In this document: piece by piece, positions 50,951 through 59,657 of the stretch
Layout: the number at the start of each line of letters is the position of its first letter
Numbering within the stretch: position 1 is the stretch's first letter
Source of the DNA: CAVXZE01 sp964615365
Lineage (GTDB): Bacteria > Myxococcota_A > UBA9160 > UBA6930
Length of the DNA stretch: 64,000 nt
Direction of reading: 5' to 3'
Assembly (NCBI GenBank): GCA_964615365.1
Contig: CAZTOU010000023.1
Location: forward strand, 3,876-67,875
Program-made: the position numbers and the translations under genes
The notes under the pieces: generated by a model
What the model saw: the letters and a program-made list of their open reading frames with translations, nothing else
Database searches by the model: none
What the model was told of the DNA's origin: nothing

Positions 50951-52342
50951 ATGGCGAACATGACCTACAGCATCAAAGACATCCTGGAAATGGAGGTGGC
51001 ACCCGCGCTCGGCTGCACCGAGCCGGTCGCCATCGCACTCGGGGCCGCGGCCGCGGCAGCCATCCTGCCCCGGAGGACGATCGACTCCATCGAGGTCTGG
51101 GTGGATCCGAACATCTACAAGAACGGACTCGCGGTGGTGATTCCGGGAACCAGCGAGCTCTGCGGACTGGAGAACGCCGCGGCTCTGGGTGCCCTGGGAG
51201 GCGATCCATCGCTGAAGCTCGAGGCCCTGGCGCCGATCGACGACGAGATCGTGGAGCGGGTGAGGGAGTTCGTCAGTCCCGAGACCGTCGAGGTGCACCT
51301 GCTCTCCGACCAGAGGGGTCTTCGGATCAAGACGGTCATTTCGAGCGGAGACGACACCGCCGAGTCGCTCATCGAGGGCGTGCACGACAACATCACCACG
51401 CTGAAGCTGAACGGGCTGGAGCAGAGCGACCATCCCCTGGTGTCGCGGCTCGACGACGGGGGGAGGGGCGGCCTGCCCGATCTGGAGGAGTGGCTCAAGA
51501 GCCTCCGCCTCGAGGATCTGCTGGCCCTGGTGGACGATCTCGACTCGGAGGACCTGGCCTTTCTCGAGGAGAGCGTTCGCTGCAACCTGCGCCTGGCCGA
51601 GTACGGACTCAAGCACGGCTCGGGACTGGGTGTGGGCAAGGCCCTGGATCGGCTGGCCCGGCAGGGCCTCATCAAGCGGGACATGATCCTTGGCGCGCGG
51701 ATCCTCTCGGCGGCTGCGGCGGACGCGCGCATGGCGGGCGCCAAGCTGCCGGCGATGGCCTCCGCCGGCAGCGGCAATCACGGGCTGATCGCGGTCCTGC
51801 CGCTGCGCGCCGTCATGGATCACGTCGAATGCGAGAAGCGAACCTTCCTCGAGGCGATCGGTCTCAGCCAGATCGTGACCGCGTACGTCAAGGCCCACAC
51901 CGGCAGGCTCTCGGCCGTCTGTGGCTGCTCGATCGCCGCCGGCGCCGGAGCGGCTGCCGGAATCACCTACCTGCTCGGGGGAGCCATCCACCACATCGCC
52001 GGTGCCGTCAAGAACCTGACCGAAGATCTGGCCGGGGTGATCTGTGACGGAGCCAAGGCCGGCTGCGCGCTCAAGCTGGCGACGGCCGCCGGAACGGCCG
52101 TGCAGGCGTCGCTCTTCGCCCTGCAGGGGATCTCCGTGCAGGCCACCGACGGCATCATCGGGACCTCACTGGAGCAAACCACCCAGAACGTCGGCGAGCT
52201 CAGCACGCAGGGGATGATCGAAACCGACCGGACCATCCTCTGCATCATGCTGCAGAAGCGGTTCTCGGGATTCTCCTCGGATCTCAGGCGCCCTTCCGCT
52301 TCGTCTCGCAGACCAGGTCCTTCTGCACCCGCGAAAGGCTGA
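50951..52342 (+). CDS. L-cysteine desulfidase (UPF0597/CyuA family)
   Basis: 463 residues from the ATG at 50951. LGCTEPVAIALGAAAAA at the N-terminus, SAGSGNHGLIAVLPL in the middle, and conserved Cys in VCGCSIAAGAGAAAG and VICDGAKAGCALKLATAAG fit the [4Fe-4S] serine-dehydratase-alpha/cysteine desulfidase family. It splits cysteine to pyruvate, ammonia and sulfide. The protein is longer than usual: the final ~25 residues (SDLRRPSASSRRPGPSAPAKG) look non-native and overlap the convergent ferredoxin gene by 59 bp, so the true stop may have been lost. Confidence 0.85.
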   Translation: MANMTYSIKDILEMEVAPALGCTEPVAIALGAAAAAAILPRRTIDSIEVWVDPNIYKNGLAVVIPGTSELCGLENAAALGALGGDPSLKLEALAPIDDEIVERVREFVSPETVEVHLLSDQRGLRIKTVISSGDDTAESLIEGVHDNITTLKLNGLEQSDHPLVSRLDDGGRGGLPDLEEWLKSLRLEDLLALVDDLDSEDLAFLEESVRCNLRLAEYGLKHGSGLGVGKALDRLARQGLIKRDMILGARILSAAAADARMAGAKLPAMASAGSGNHGLIAVLPLRAVMDHVECEKRTFLEAIGLSQIVTAYVKAHTGRLSAVCGCSIAAGAGAAAGITYLLGGAIHHIAGAVKNLTEDLAGVICDGAKAGCALKLATAAGTAVQASLFALQGISVQATDGIIGTSLEQTTQNVGELSTQGMIETDRTILCIMLQKRFSGFSSDLRRPSASSRRPGPSAPAKG

Positions 52343-52616
52343 TCGGATCGAGGGTGACGTCTCCGGAGACCGGGACCTGACAGGTGAGACCGGCCTTCCC
52401 GTTGATCTTGCAGGTGCAGCGGGCGCAGATTCCCAGCGCACAGCCGGCGTGGTCGTAGTAGGCCAGCGTGCCGTCGAGATTCTGGTAGATGTAGTCGAGC
52501 ACGTCCATCGCCGAGATCCCCTCCTCGAAGGGGATCTCGTACTCCTGATGACGCGACTCCCGGTCTACGCTGGGATCCAGCCGGAACACCCGGGCCTTGA
52601 TCCTCTTCTCAGACAT
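52284..52616 (-). CDS. Stand-alone [2Fe-2S] ferredoxin domain (SdhB/FrdB N-terminal type)
   Basis: 110 residues from the Met at MSEKRIKARVFRL. The iron-sulfur loop is GCALGICARCTCKINGKAGLTC, as in the N-terminal domain of succinate dehydrogenase/fumarate reductase iron-sulfur subunits. The C-terminal [4Fe-4S]/[3Fe-4S] domain of SdhB is absent. It lies 30 bp after the FrdA-like flavoprotein on the same strand, so it probably passes electrons to or from that flavin. Confidence 0.85.
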   Translation of the reverse strand: MSEKRIKARVFRLDPSVDRESRHQEYEIPFEEGISAMDVLDYIYQNLDGTLAYYDHAGCALGICARCTCKINGKAGLTCQVPVSGDVTLDPISLSRVQKDLVCETKRKGA

Positions 52617-52646
52617 CCTCTTCACCTCTCCACCCGGTCCGCGGGG

Positions 52647-54422
52647 TCAATGGTGGCCGCCGATCTCGGAGCGGGACTCCATCATCTTCTTGATCATGTC
52701 CAGATACGGCACGACGCCCCCGGGTGGCTCGATCGAGGTCGTGCAGACCGGCCGTGTCGCCAGCTCGTAGCCGGCCTCCGTCCTCCGGACCACGCTCTCG
52801 GCGAGCCAGTTGTCGTTGTCCGTGTCCGGATGGTCGAGCCGGAAATGCACGCCCCGGCTCTCGGTTCTCTGCAGGGCGCTCGCGGCGGCGAGCTCGAGGA
52901 GCTCGAGGATGTAGCCGAGCTCGAGGGCGTCGATCCACTCCTTGTTGTAGGAGCGCCCCTTGGCCGTCGCCTCGATGCCGGGCAGCTCCTCCCGCTCGAT
53001 GCGCCGGACCTCGTCGAGGAAGCTCTGTAGCTCCTCCCCGGATCGGATCGGTCCGAGCTTCTCCCGCGCCATCTCCTGCACCCGCCTGCGGACCGGGGCG
53101 GGGCGAGCTCCCGCTTTGGGAACCAGCGGCTGCTCCGCCTTGCGCCGTTTCCCGGCGAAGCGGCCCGGGTCCGGTTCCGGAACCGATGCGGAGAGGGCGT
53201 ACTCGGCGGCGTGCTCCCCGGCGTCGGCGCCGTGGACGAGCATCTCGGTGATCGCGGAAAAGACCCGATTGGCGCCGAAGGGCCCCAAGGTGCACTCGCC
53301 GGCCGCGTACAGGCCGGGCACGCGGGTAGCGAAGCCGTCGTCCACGATGATGCCGCCGTCGAAGTACTCGACCACGCTGCCCACTTCGATCGGCTCGTTC
53401 TCCTCGAACCTGCGGCCCAGCTCGGTCAGGTCGATGGCCTTGTACTTCCACTTCGGAAACACGAAGGAGCAGAAGAGCTCGTAGGTCTCCCAGGGGACGT
53501 CGCCGCGGCTGAAGTGCACTCCACCGTTGGGAAATCCCCGGCCCTCCCGGACCTCCACAGTGGTGGCGTAGGAGACGAAGCTCTTGTTCCACTCGGTGCT
53601 GGTTCCGACCTTCACCGTGTAGGGGTCGTATTGGTCGAGGAAGGCGTCGCCGTGGCTGTTGGTGAGTCGGTGCCCCGCGAGCATCCCGATGACGTAGGTG
53701 GCGATACTGCCCCGCCAGATGGGCGGTTCGAGCAGCACGTTGCAGGCGTGGGTGATGAACTCCAGGTTGCCGAGGTCCGCCCCGGCGCGATGGGCGATGA
53801 TCATGCCCTCGCCCGAGAGATCGCGCATGCCCGTGTTGGGCCAGAAGGCCTTGTGCCAGCCACCGGTGGCCATCACCACTGCCTTGGTGGCGATCTGGAG
53901 GAACTCCCCCGTCCTGACGTCGAGGGCCAGGGCGCCGGTCACCATTCCGTCTTCCTGGACCAGGTCGAGGAGCATCACGTCCTCGAGGAGGTTCACACCG
54001 ACCTTGCGGGCGCGCCGCAGCAGGACGTCCATCAGCTTGAGCCCGCTGGTGAAGATCGCCCTCTCGTCCGAGAAGGTGACCTTGAGCCCCCAGTCGATCA
54101 TCTCCTTCAGGCGGGCCGGCGCCCGGCGAACGTATTGCTCCAGCAGCTTCTGATTGTTGAGGAAGAACCCCTGGGTGACGATGTCGTTGAAGACTTTCTC
54201 CTCGCTGTCCTCTGGCTCCCCTTTGAACCCCAGCTCGGAGAGGCTCTTCCCGTCCAGGGTGAAGTCCGCTCCGGCCATGGGGCTGGCGCCGGAGCGGGCG
54301 AGCGGGCCCTTGGAGAGGAGCGCCACGGCCGCGCCACGCTCCCTGGCCCCGATGGCCGCGCGGAAGCCGGCGCCTCCCCCGCCCACCACCAGCACGTCGG
54401 TCTCGATGGTCCTCGCTTCCAT
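52647..54422 (-). CDS. FrdA/SdhA-like flavoprotein (FAD-binding 2 family)
   Basis: 591 residues. FAD motif ETDVLVVGGGGAGFRAAIGARERGAAVALLSKG, the SGAS-like loop ARSGASPMAGADF, ATGGWHKAFWPNTG, and the family's C-terminal helical domain with YNKEWIDALELGYILELLELAAASA and SRGVHFRLDHPDTDNDNW. It belongs with fumarate reductase, L-aspartate oxidase and adenylylsulfate reductase alpha. The usual His/Arg pattern for dicarboxylates is not clearly matched, so the substrate need not be fumarate. No signal peptide. First gene of a MarR-controlled unit with the [2Fe-2S] protein. Confidence 0.87.
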   Translation of the reverse strand: MEARTIETDVLVVGGGGAGFRAAIGARERGAAVALLSKGPLARSGASPMAGADFTLDGKSLSELGFKGEPEDSEEKVFNDIVTQGFFLNNQKLLEQYVRRAPARLKEMIDWGLKVTFSDERAIFTSGLKLMDVLLRRARKVGVNLLEDVMLLDLVQEDGMVTGALALDVRTGEFLQIATKAVVMATGGWHKAFWPNTGMRDLSGEGMIIAHRAGADLGNLEFITHACNVLLEPPIWRGSIATYVIGMLAGHRLTNSHGDAFLDQYDPYTVKVGTSTEWNKSFVSYATTVEVREGRGFPNGGVHFSRGDVPWETYELFCSFVFPKWKYKAIDLTELGRRFEENEPIEVGSVVEYFDGGIIVDDGFATRVPGLYAAGECTLGPFGANRVFSAITEMLVHGADAGEHAAEYALSASVPEPDPGRFAGKRRKAEQPLVPKAGARPAPVRRRVQEMAREKLGPIRSGEELQSFLDEVRRIEREELPGIEATAKGRSYNKEWIDALELGYILELLELAAASALQRTESRGVHFRLDHPDTDNDNWLAESVVRRTEAGYELATRPVCTTSIEPPGGVVPYLDMIKKMMESRSEIGGHH

Positions 54423-54456
54423 GGAACCCCCTCGCGCCCCGGGCCGGGCCGAAGTT

Positions 54457-54473
54457 TGTATAGATGCTATACA
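54457..54473. promoter_or_regulatory. MarR operator copy 3 (TGTATAG-N3-CTATACA)
   Basis: TGTATAG ATG CTATACA, perfect inverted repeat downstream of the flavoprotein promoter's -10 and 35 bp before its start codon. Confidence 0.85.
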
Positions 54474-54474
54474 T

Positions 54475-54503
54475 ATTATGTATAGTATCTATACATCTGT
54501 CAA
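54475..54503 (-). promoter_or_regulatory. Promoter of the flavoprotein-ferredoxin operon
   Basis: On the minus strand TTGACA (54503-54498), 17-bp spacer, CATAAT (54480-54475): a near-consensus sigma70-type promoter. One operator lies in its spacer and the other just downstream, the same design as the marR promoter. Confidence 0.8.
54479..54495. promoter_or_regulatory. MarR operator copy 4 (TGTATAG-N3-CTATACA)
   Basis: TGTATAG TAT CTATACA, inside the spacer of the flavoprotein promoter, 22 bp centre to centre from copy 3. Confidence 0.85.
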
Positions 54504-54521
54504 GGCCCCGCTACCTGCGGG

Positions 54522-55697
54522 CTAGAGCTCGAGGCGGTTGCTCCGGGCGATCCCCGCGAACCAGTCGGCGCTGGGCTTTCGGGTGCGGGCCTGGGTCTCG
54601 CGGTCCACCTGGACGATCCCGAATTGGGGCCCGTAGCCGTGGTTCCACTCGAAGTTGTCGAGCAGCGACCAGCAGAAGTAGCCGCGCACCTCGATCCCGT
54701 CGTCGAGGGTCCGCCCCACCCCCTGCAGGGCTTCGCCGAGGTAGCGGATCCTCTGCTCGTCGTCGGTGGTGCCGATGCCGCTCTCGGTGACGAAGATCGG
54801 AACCCGGGCGAGCTCGGCCGCGTAGCGGATCGCGACCTCGACGGACTGCGGCCAGTACTCGTAGCCCATGTCGAGGACCGGGGTGCCCTCTTCCGGGCCG
54901 GTCGGCAGGCCCCGCTCGTCGAGCCGGGTGCGGGAGTAGGCCTGGACTCCCACGTAGTCATCGCCGCGGGCGGCCTCGCAGAAAACGCCCTCGTAGGAGT
55001 GGCGCACCGAGGCCAGCTTCTCCTCGCAGCCCTCGGGCGCCCACCAGTCGCCCATGGCGATGGTGAGCCCGAGCGGGAACTCACCCGGTCCCGCCTTGAT
55101 GGCCTGGTACGCCTTGGGGTGCGCGTCGAGGAAGACGTCGCTGACGCGGCCCCAGGCTTCGAAGTCCTTCCGGCCGGGCGGGAACTCGCCGACCAGGTAG
55201 CCAGCTGCCGCGACCACGTTGGGCTCGTTGATGGTGCAGCCCATCCCGATCAGATCGCCGAGCTGGGCGACGGCGCGCTCACAGAAGCGGGCGAAGCGAT
55301 CGGCGGCGGCGGGGTTCTCCCAGCCCCCCTGGGCCGCCAGCCAGCGCGGCGTGGTGAAGTGGTGGAAGGTGACCACCGGCAGCACCCCGTGCTCGTGGCA
55401 GCAGGCGAGCATGCGGCGGTAGTGGTCGAGGGCGGACCGGGAGAAGAAGCCCTCCTCCGGCTCGATGCGCGCCCACTCGATCGAGAAGCGGTAGGCGCCG
55501 AGCCCGAGCTCCTTCACCAGTCGGATGTCGTCGGGGTAGCGGTGGAAGGAGTCACAGGCGTCGCCCGAGGGCTCCACCACCTTCGTGTCGGGGGCGTGCT
55601 CGAAATCCCACCAGTCGCAGTTCCAGTTGCCGCCCTCGATCTGGTGCGCCGCAGTCGCCACGCCCCACAGGAATCCGTCGGGAAATTCGATCGCCAT
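54522..55697 (-). CDS. GH1 beta-glycosidase
   Basis: 391 residues. N-terminal FPDGFLWGVATAAHQIEGG is the GH1 signature. The acid/base Glu is in CTINEPNVVAAAGYL and the nucleophile Glu in VPIFVTESGIGTTDDEQR. GYFCWSLLDNFEWNHGYGPQFGIV completes the sugar-binding end. No signal peptide, so it probably works in the cytoplasm on imported or internal beta-glucosides. It lies 58 bp downstream of the molybdoenzyme beta subunit on the same strand and may be in that operon, though a functional link is not evident. Confidence 0.92.
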   Translation of the reverse strand: MAIEFPDGFLWGVATAAHQIEGGNWNCDWWDFEHAPDTKVVEPSGDACDSFHRYPDDIRLVKELGLGAYRFSIEWARIEPEEGFFSRSALDHYRRMLACCHEHGVLPVVTFHHFTTPRWLAAQGGWENPAAADRFARFCERAVAQLGDLIGMGCTINEPNVVAAAGYLVGEFPPGRKDFEAWGRVSDVFLDAHPKAYQAIKAGPGEFPLGLTIAMGDWWAPEGCEEKLASVRHSYEGVFCEAARGDDYVGVQAYSRTRLDERGLPTGPEEGTPVLDMGYEYWPQSVEVAIRYAAELARVPIFVTESGIGTTDDEQRIRYLGEALQGVGRTLDDGIEVRGYFCWSLLDNFEWNHGYGPQFGIVQVDRETQARTRKPSADWFAGIARSNRLEL

Positions 55698-55755
55698 GGC
55701 GGCGCACGGTAGGGTAATCGCCGGAACCGTGCACCCGGGCCCGCGGCGCCCCTCG

Positions 55756-56793
55756 CTAAGCCCAGACGATCTCGGCCGGGTCGCGTGAGAGATGACCCAG
55801 GCAGTCCTGCCAGCGATACAGGATCAGCTGGTCCATCAGCTCGGACGGCCCGCCCCGTCGCTTGCGGTCGAGCTCGCAGCGCAACACGTCGAGGGCGCCG
55901 CGCACTTCGGGGCCGAAGAGGCTCTCGAGGTAGGCGGGCGGGATGCGTTCCCCACTCTCGTCGAAGCTGCCGTCTTCCCGGATCGGCGCGGGGGAGAGCG
56001 GCGGCACGTAGTAGACGTTCGCCTCCGTCCCGAACTCGGGATGCAGCGGCAGAGCCACCCGCCACTTCTCCACCAGCTTGTATACCGCGCCCCCTTCGTC
56101 GTCCAGGAAGCCCACGAAGGCAGCCCGTCCCGGGCACTGCCGCACGCAGGCGGGCGCCACACCCTGCTCGAGACGCGGGAAGCAGCCGATGCAGTGCTGG
56201 CTCACCTGCCGCGCCTGGTTGAAGTAGATCTTCTTGTAGGGACAGGCCTGGGCGCACTGCTGGGAACCGCGGCAGATGCTCTCGTCGCGCAGAACCAGCC
56301 CGTCCTCCGCGCGCTTGTACATCGCGCCCGAGGGACACGCCTCCACGCACGGCGCCCGCGTGCAGTGGTTGCAGGTGCGGGGCAGATAGAAGAAGTAGGC
56401 GTTGGGGAACTCGCCGCCCCCCTCGTCCTCGTCCCAGTTCATGCCCCAGCTCCGGCTCCCGGCGATCTTGCGGAGGTGGACGCTCCGGCCGTGGCCACCG
56501 CGCAGCACTTCGTCGTAGTTGTAGTCCCAGCCGCTACCGAATTCCTCGGCGGAGGGCAGCTTCCCCAGCGAGAGTCCTCCCTGGGCGTCGTAGCCTCCCC
56601 CCATCGTCTCCCAGTCGCGGGGAGTCCCGGCTCCGGGCTTGGTGTTGACGGTCATCCACCAGTGGTGCTCCGCCCCCTCCTGTTCGTGGCTCCACAGCAT
56701 CTTGCACGCCACCGAGCAGGTCTGGCAGCCGATGCACTTGTTGAGATCGAAGACCCAGGCGAGCTGACGGTTCGGCTTTCGGTCGGTTCCCAT
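55756..56793 (-). CDS. Iron-sulfur beta subunit of a type II DMSO-reductase-family enzyme
   Basis: 345 residues. Four cysteine groups as in NarH/EbdB-type subunits: CIGCQTCSVACK, CNHCTRAPCVEACP, CRGSQQCAQACPYKKIYFN and CIGCFPRLEQGVAPACVRQCP. In nitrate reductase and ethylbenzene dehydrogenase the third group carries an aromatic residue beside a [3Fe-4S] centre; here it reads CRGSQQC. It wires electrons from the molybdenum site of the alpha subunit at 56843. No gamma (heme b) or chaperone gene follows. No Tat signal of its own. Confidence 0.9.
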   Translation of the reverse strand: MGTDRKPNRQLAWVFDLNKCIGCQTCSVACKMLWSHEQEGAEHHWWMTVNTKPGAGTPRDWETMGGGYDAQGGLSLGKLPSAEEFGSGWDYNYDEVLRGGHGRSVHLRKIAGSRSWGMNWDEDEGGGEFPNAYFFYLPRTCNHCTRAPCVEACPSGAMYKRAEDGLVLRDESICRGSQQCAQACPYKKIYFNQARQVSQHCIGCFPRLEQGVAPACVRQCPGRAAFVGFLDDEGGAVYKLVEKWRVALPLHPEFGTEANVYYVPPLSPAPIREDGSFDESGERIPPAYLESLFGPEVRGALDVLRCELDRKRRGGPSELMDQLILYRWQDCLGHLSRDPAEIVWA

Positions 56794-56842
56794 GATCAGA
56801 TTCCTTTCTGGTGCCGCACTGGTGACTCGCGCTCGGGGCCCC

Positions 56843-59611
56843 TCAGCCCAGCTTCTGGATGTCGACGCGCACGGCCCGGTCGGCCGGGATCGGCTGCCAG
56901 GACATGAGGCGGTACTTCAGGTGTCCGTAGCCCCCGGCGAAGCCCAGGTGCTTGGTGTGCCCGGGCTCGAGGTCCGACTGGCTGTACCAGTTCTCGTGCT
57001 GGTAGGGCTCGAAGCCGTTGTAGAGGATCACCTGCTTCGGCCGCACCGAGGGCGAGATCTTGGCCTGGATGATGCAGTCCCCCACGTTGCAGACCAGCTT
57101 GATCTTTCCACCGTTCACGATGCCGAGCTCCTCCGCATCGGCGTCGTTGATGAAGACGAAGGGCTCACCGCGGTGGGTGTTCTGGATGATGTTGTTGGTC
57201 ATGTTCATCGAGTGGATGCTCCAGCGGTTGTGGCCGCTGGTCATCTGGAAGCTCCGCTGCGCTCCGCCGTGGTTGGGCACCTCCTTGTGGGTGGGAAGCT
57301 CCTCGCCGGCCTCCAGGAACCACTCGTGGTCGATGTAGTACTGGGCCCGTCGCACCAGCGTGTCGTACGGGATCTTGTCCTCGGTGTGCCAGCGCAGCGG
57401 GTTGTGCACCTCGTCGGGCTTGATGGTGGACGCCTGGGATTCCCCGTGACCGGTCATTCCCCAGCCGGTCATGCGCACGAACCCCTTCTGGCGCAGGACC
57501 TCGAGGGTAGTCCCCTTGGGCAGGATGCCGTAGACCGCGTTGTCGCGGAGATTCTCGTCCCAGAAGTCCTCCTCTTCGCGCACGCCTCCACCGAGCGTCA
57601 TCCGATCCACCAGCCCCTCGAGGCTGTGCTTGGCGCCGGTCCAGTCCTGGATCTCCTTCACGCCGCGGGCCGCCGCGCGGCGCTCGATCGCCGCCAGCAT
57701 CTGCACACCGATCTCGCGGTCCGGCAGGGCGTTGCCCGCGGGCGGCACCGCCCGATCCGTCAGCACCCAGTTCAGATGGTGTACCGAGGCCATGGAGTGG
57801 CCGAGCTTCTCGTAGTGCTGCGCCGCGGGCAGGATGTAGTCGGAGAAGAGCCCGGTGGTGGTGATCCGGTAGTCGACGGAGACCACCAGCTCTAGCTTGG
57901 GCCAGAAGTGCTCGAGCAGGTGCTTCTGGCCACCGCGGTTGCGGCGGAGGTAGTTGCCACCGGACTCGTAGAGCACCCTCGGCTCGACGGTCTGGTAGGC
58001 CTCCGAGATCTTCCCACCCCACCAGCCGCGCTCGATCGCCTCGGTGACGTACTCGTCGAAGCTGCGCTTCATCGACGGGCAATTGTTCTCGGGATCGTTC
58101 CAGCGCTCCTTGTATCCCATCTGGTAGTACCAGAGGAATGCGGGCGGGGCCGGCGCGCCGGCTGCTCCGGCCTCGCTGGCCATCTCGAGGATCCGGTTCA
58201 GGAGCATCTCGCGGGTCTGGGTGGGGTCCTGTGCGGCCATCAATCGGCGCAGCGCGATGAGGCCGGAAATGTGCCTGTGAGCGGCCTCCTGACCGGGGCC
58301 CTCCTTGAGGGGCATCATGATCTGACCGTCCATACCGGTGACCGCCCAGGAGCGGGTGCCGGTGCCCCGCTTCCCCCAGTTCCCGGTCAGGCCCAGGAGC
58401 AGCGCCATCGCCCGCTCCATCAGATCGCCGTGGTAGTACTTGCCCGAATTCCATCCGATGAAGATCTTGGTCTTGCGCGAGGCCACCTTGCGGGCGAGCT
58501 GGCGGATGTTCTCGGGATGGATCTCGCAGATATCCCCCGCCCTCTCCGGCGTGTAGCTCTCCAGGTGTCGCCGCAGCCTTGCGAAGACGGGCTCGACCTG
58601 GACGGTGCGGAGGTCCTTGAGCGTGACTTCGAAGCGCCCGTCGAGCGCGGGCTCTACCCCGGTGGTCGCCAGAGTGTGGCGCGGCGCCGGCGTGAGCGTG
58701 TTGGTGAGCGAGTCCCACCAGAAGAACTGGTCTTCGCGGTCTCCCTCGACGACCTCGCTCCCGCGCAGGAAGCGCCCGGTGTCCATGCGGACCAGAAGCG
58801 GCAGATCGGTCTGCTCCTGCACGAACTGCCTCTTGTAGAGACCCGCGTCGATGATCACCTTGCACATCGCCAGGGCGAGCGCGGCGTCGGTGCCGATGCG
58901 AATCGGCTGGTGGTAGTCCGCGTGAATCGCCGAGGGGCTGTAGTCCGGCGCGATGGTGACCACCTCACCGCCGTTGTACCGGGACTCGGCGAGGTAGTGA
59001 TACCAGTGGATGTTGGTGTAGACGGGGTTGGCGTGCCAGATCAGCGTGAGATCGGCGAGGAACCAGTCGTCCATGGTGGAGACGGGATTGAAGAGCCCCC
59101 AGGTCAGGTGGTAGCCCGGACTGAAGTCCTGGAACTCCGCATCTCCATCCGTCATCGGCACGCCGACCAGCTGCGCCCAGGCCCGCGACGCATACGCCCC
59201 CACCTCCGGAGTGATGGGGACGACGATCGACTCGGGCCCCTGCTCCTCGATGGCATCGAGCATCCGATCCGCGATGTCGTCGAGGGCCTCCTCCCAGGAG
59301 ACCTCCTCGAATTTCCCCTCGCCTCGCTCGCCGACGCGCTTGAGCGGCGCCGTGACGCGGTCCGGCGAGTAGTGGCAGTGACTCCAGCAGGCCCCCTTCT
59401 GGCAGCCCATCGGGTTCATGTCGGGAATGCCCGCTTCGATGGCATGGAAGAGACCGGCCTGCTCTTCCCTCTGGATCTTGCCGTTCTTCGAATAGACGCG
59501 AAACGAGCAACCGCCGGGATAGCAGTCCACCGAATGGCTGCCCCAGGTCACCTTGTCCCACTTCCACATGCTCCGGTAGCGCTCTTCCCACTCTTCGAAG
59601 TCGGCGGTCAT
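56843..59611 (-). CDS. Molybdopterin catalytic subunit, type II DMSO reductase family (ethylbenzene/steroid C25 dehydrogenase-like)
   Basis: 922 residues. The N-terminal [4Fe-4S] site HSVDCYPGGC...CQKGACW has the His-first pattern of type II enzymes (NarG, EbdA, DdhA). PLKRVGERGEGKFEEVSWEEALDDIADRMLDAI and SGHNRWSIHSMN in the C-terminal domain closely resemble hydrocarbon and steroid dehydrogenases. Mo-ligand Asp is probably in DGDAEFQDFSPGYH. There is no Tat signal, unusual since EbdA-type enzymes are periplasmic. Likely hydroxylation of a hydrocarbon or sterol side chain with water, or a reductase. Order: TetR, alpha, beta. Confidence 0.87.
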   Translation of the reverse strand: MTADFEEWEERYRSMWKWDKVTWGSHSVDCYPGGCSFRVYSKNGKIQREEQAGLFHAIEAGIPDMNPMGCQKGACWSHCHYSPDRVTAPLKRVGERGEGKFEEVSWEEALDDIADRMLDAIEEQGPESIVVPITPEVGAYASRAWAQLVGVPMTDGDAEFQDFSPGYHLTWGLFNPVSTMDDWFLADLTLIWHANPVYTNIHWYHYLAESRYNGGEVVTIAPDYSPSAIHADYHQPIRIGTDAALALAMCKVIIDAGLYKRQFVQEQTDLPLLVRMDTGRFLRGSEVVEGDREDQFFWWDSLTNTLTPAPRHTLATTGVEPALDGRFEVTLKDLRTVQVEPVFARLRRHLESYTPERAGDICEIHPENIRQLARKVASRKTKIFIGWNSGKYYHGDLMERAMALLLGLTGNWGKRGTGTRSWAVTGMDGQIMMPLKEGPGQEAAHRHISGLIALRRLMAAQDPTQTREMLLNRILEMASEAGAAGAPAPPAFLWYYQMGYKERWNDPENNCPSMKRSFDEYVTEAIERGWWGGKISEAYQTVEPRVLYESGGNYLRRNRGGQKHLLEHFWPKLELVVSVDYRITTTGLFSDYILPAAQHYEKLGHSMASVHHLNWVLTDRAVPPAGNALPDREIGVQMLAAIERRAAARGVKEIQDWTGAKHSLEGLVDRMTLGGGVREEEDFWDENLRDNAVYGILPKGTTLEVLRQKGFVRMTGWGMTGHGESQASTIKPDEVHNPLRWHTEDKIPYDTLVRRAQYYIDHEWFLEAGEELPTHKEVPNHGGAQRSFQMTSGHNRWSIHSMNMTNNIIQNTHRGEPFVFINDADAEELGIVNGGKIKLVCNVGDCIIQAKISPSVRPKQVILYNGFEPYQHENWYSQSDLEPGHTKHLGFAGGYGHLKYRLMSWQPIPADRAVRVDIQKLG

Positions 59612-59657
59612 CTCTGGCCTCCTTGGGGGATGGTTGGACGAACTGCACTGATCGAAG

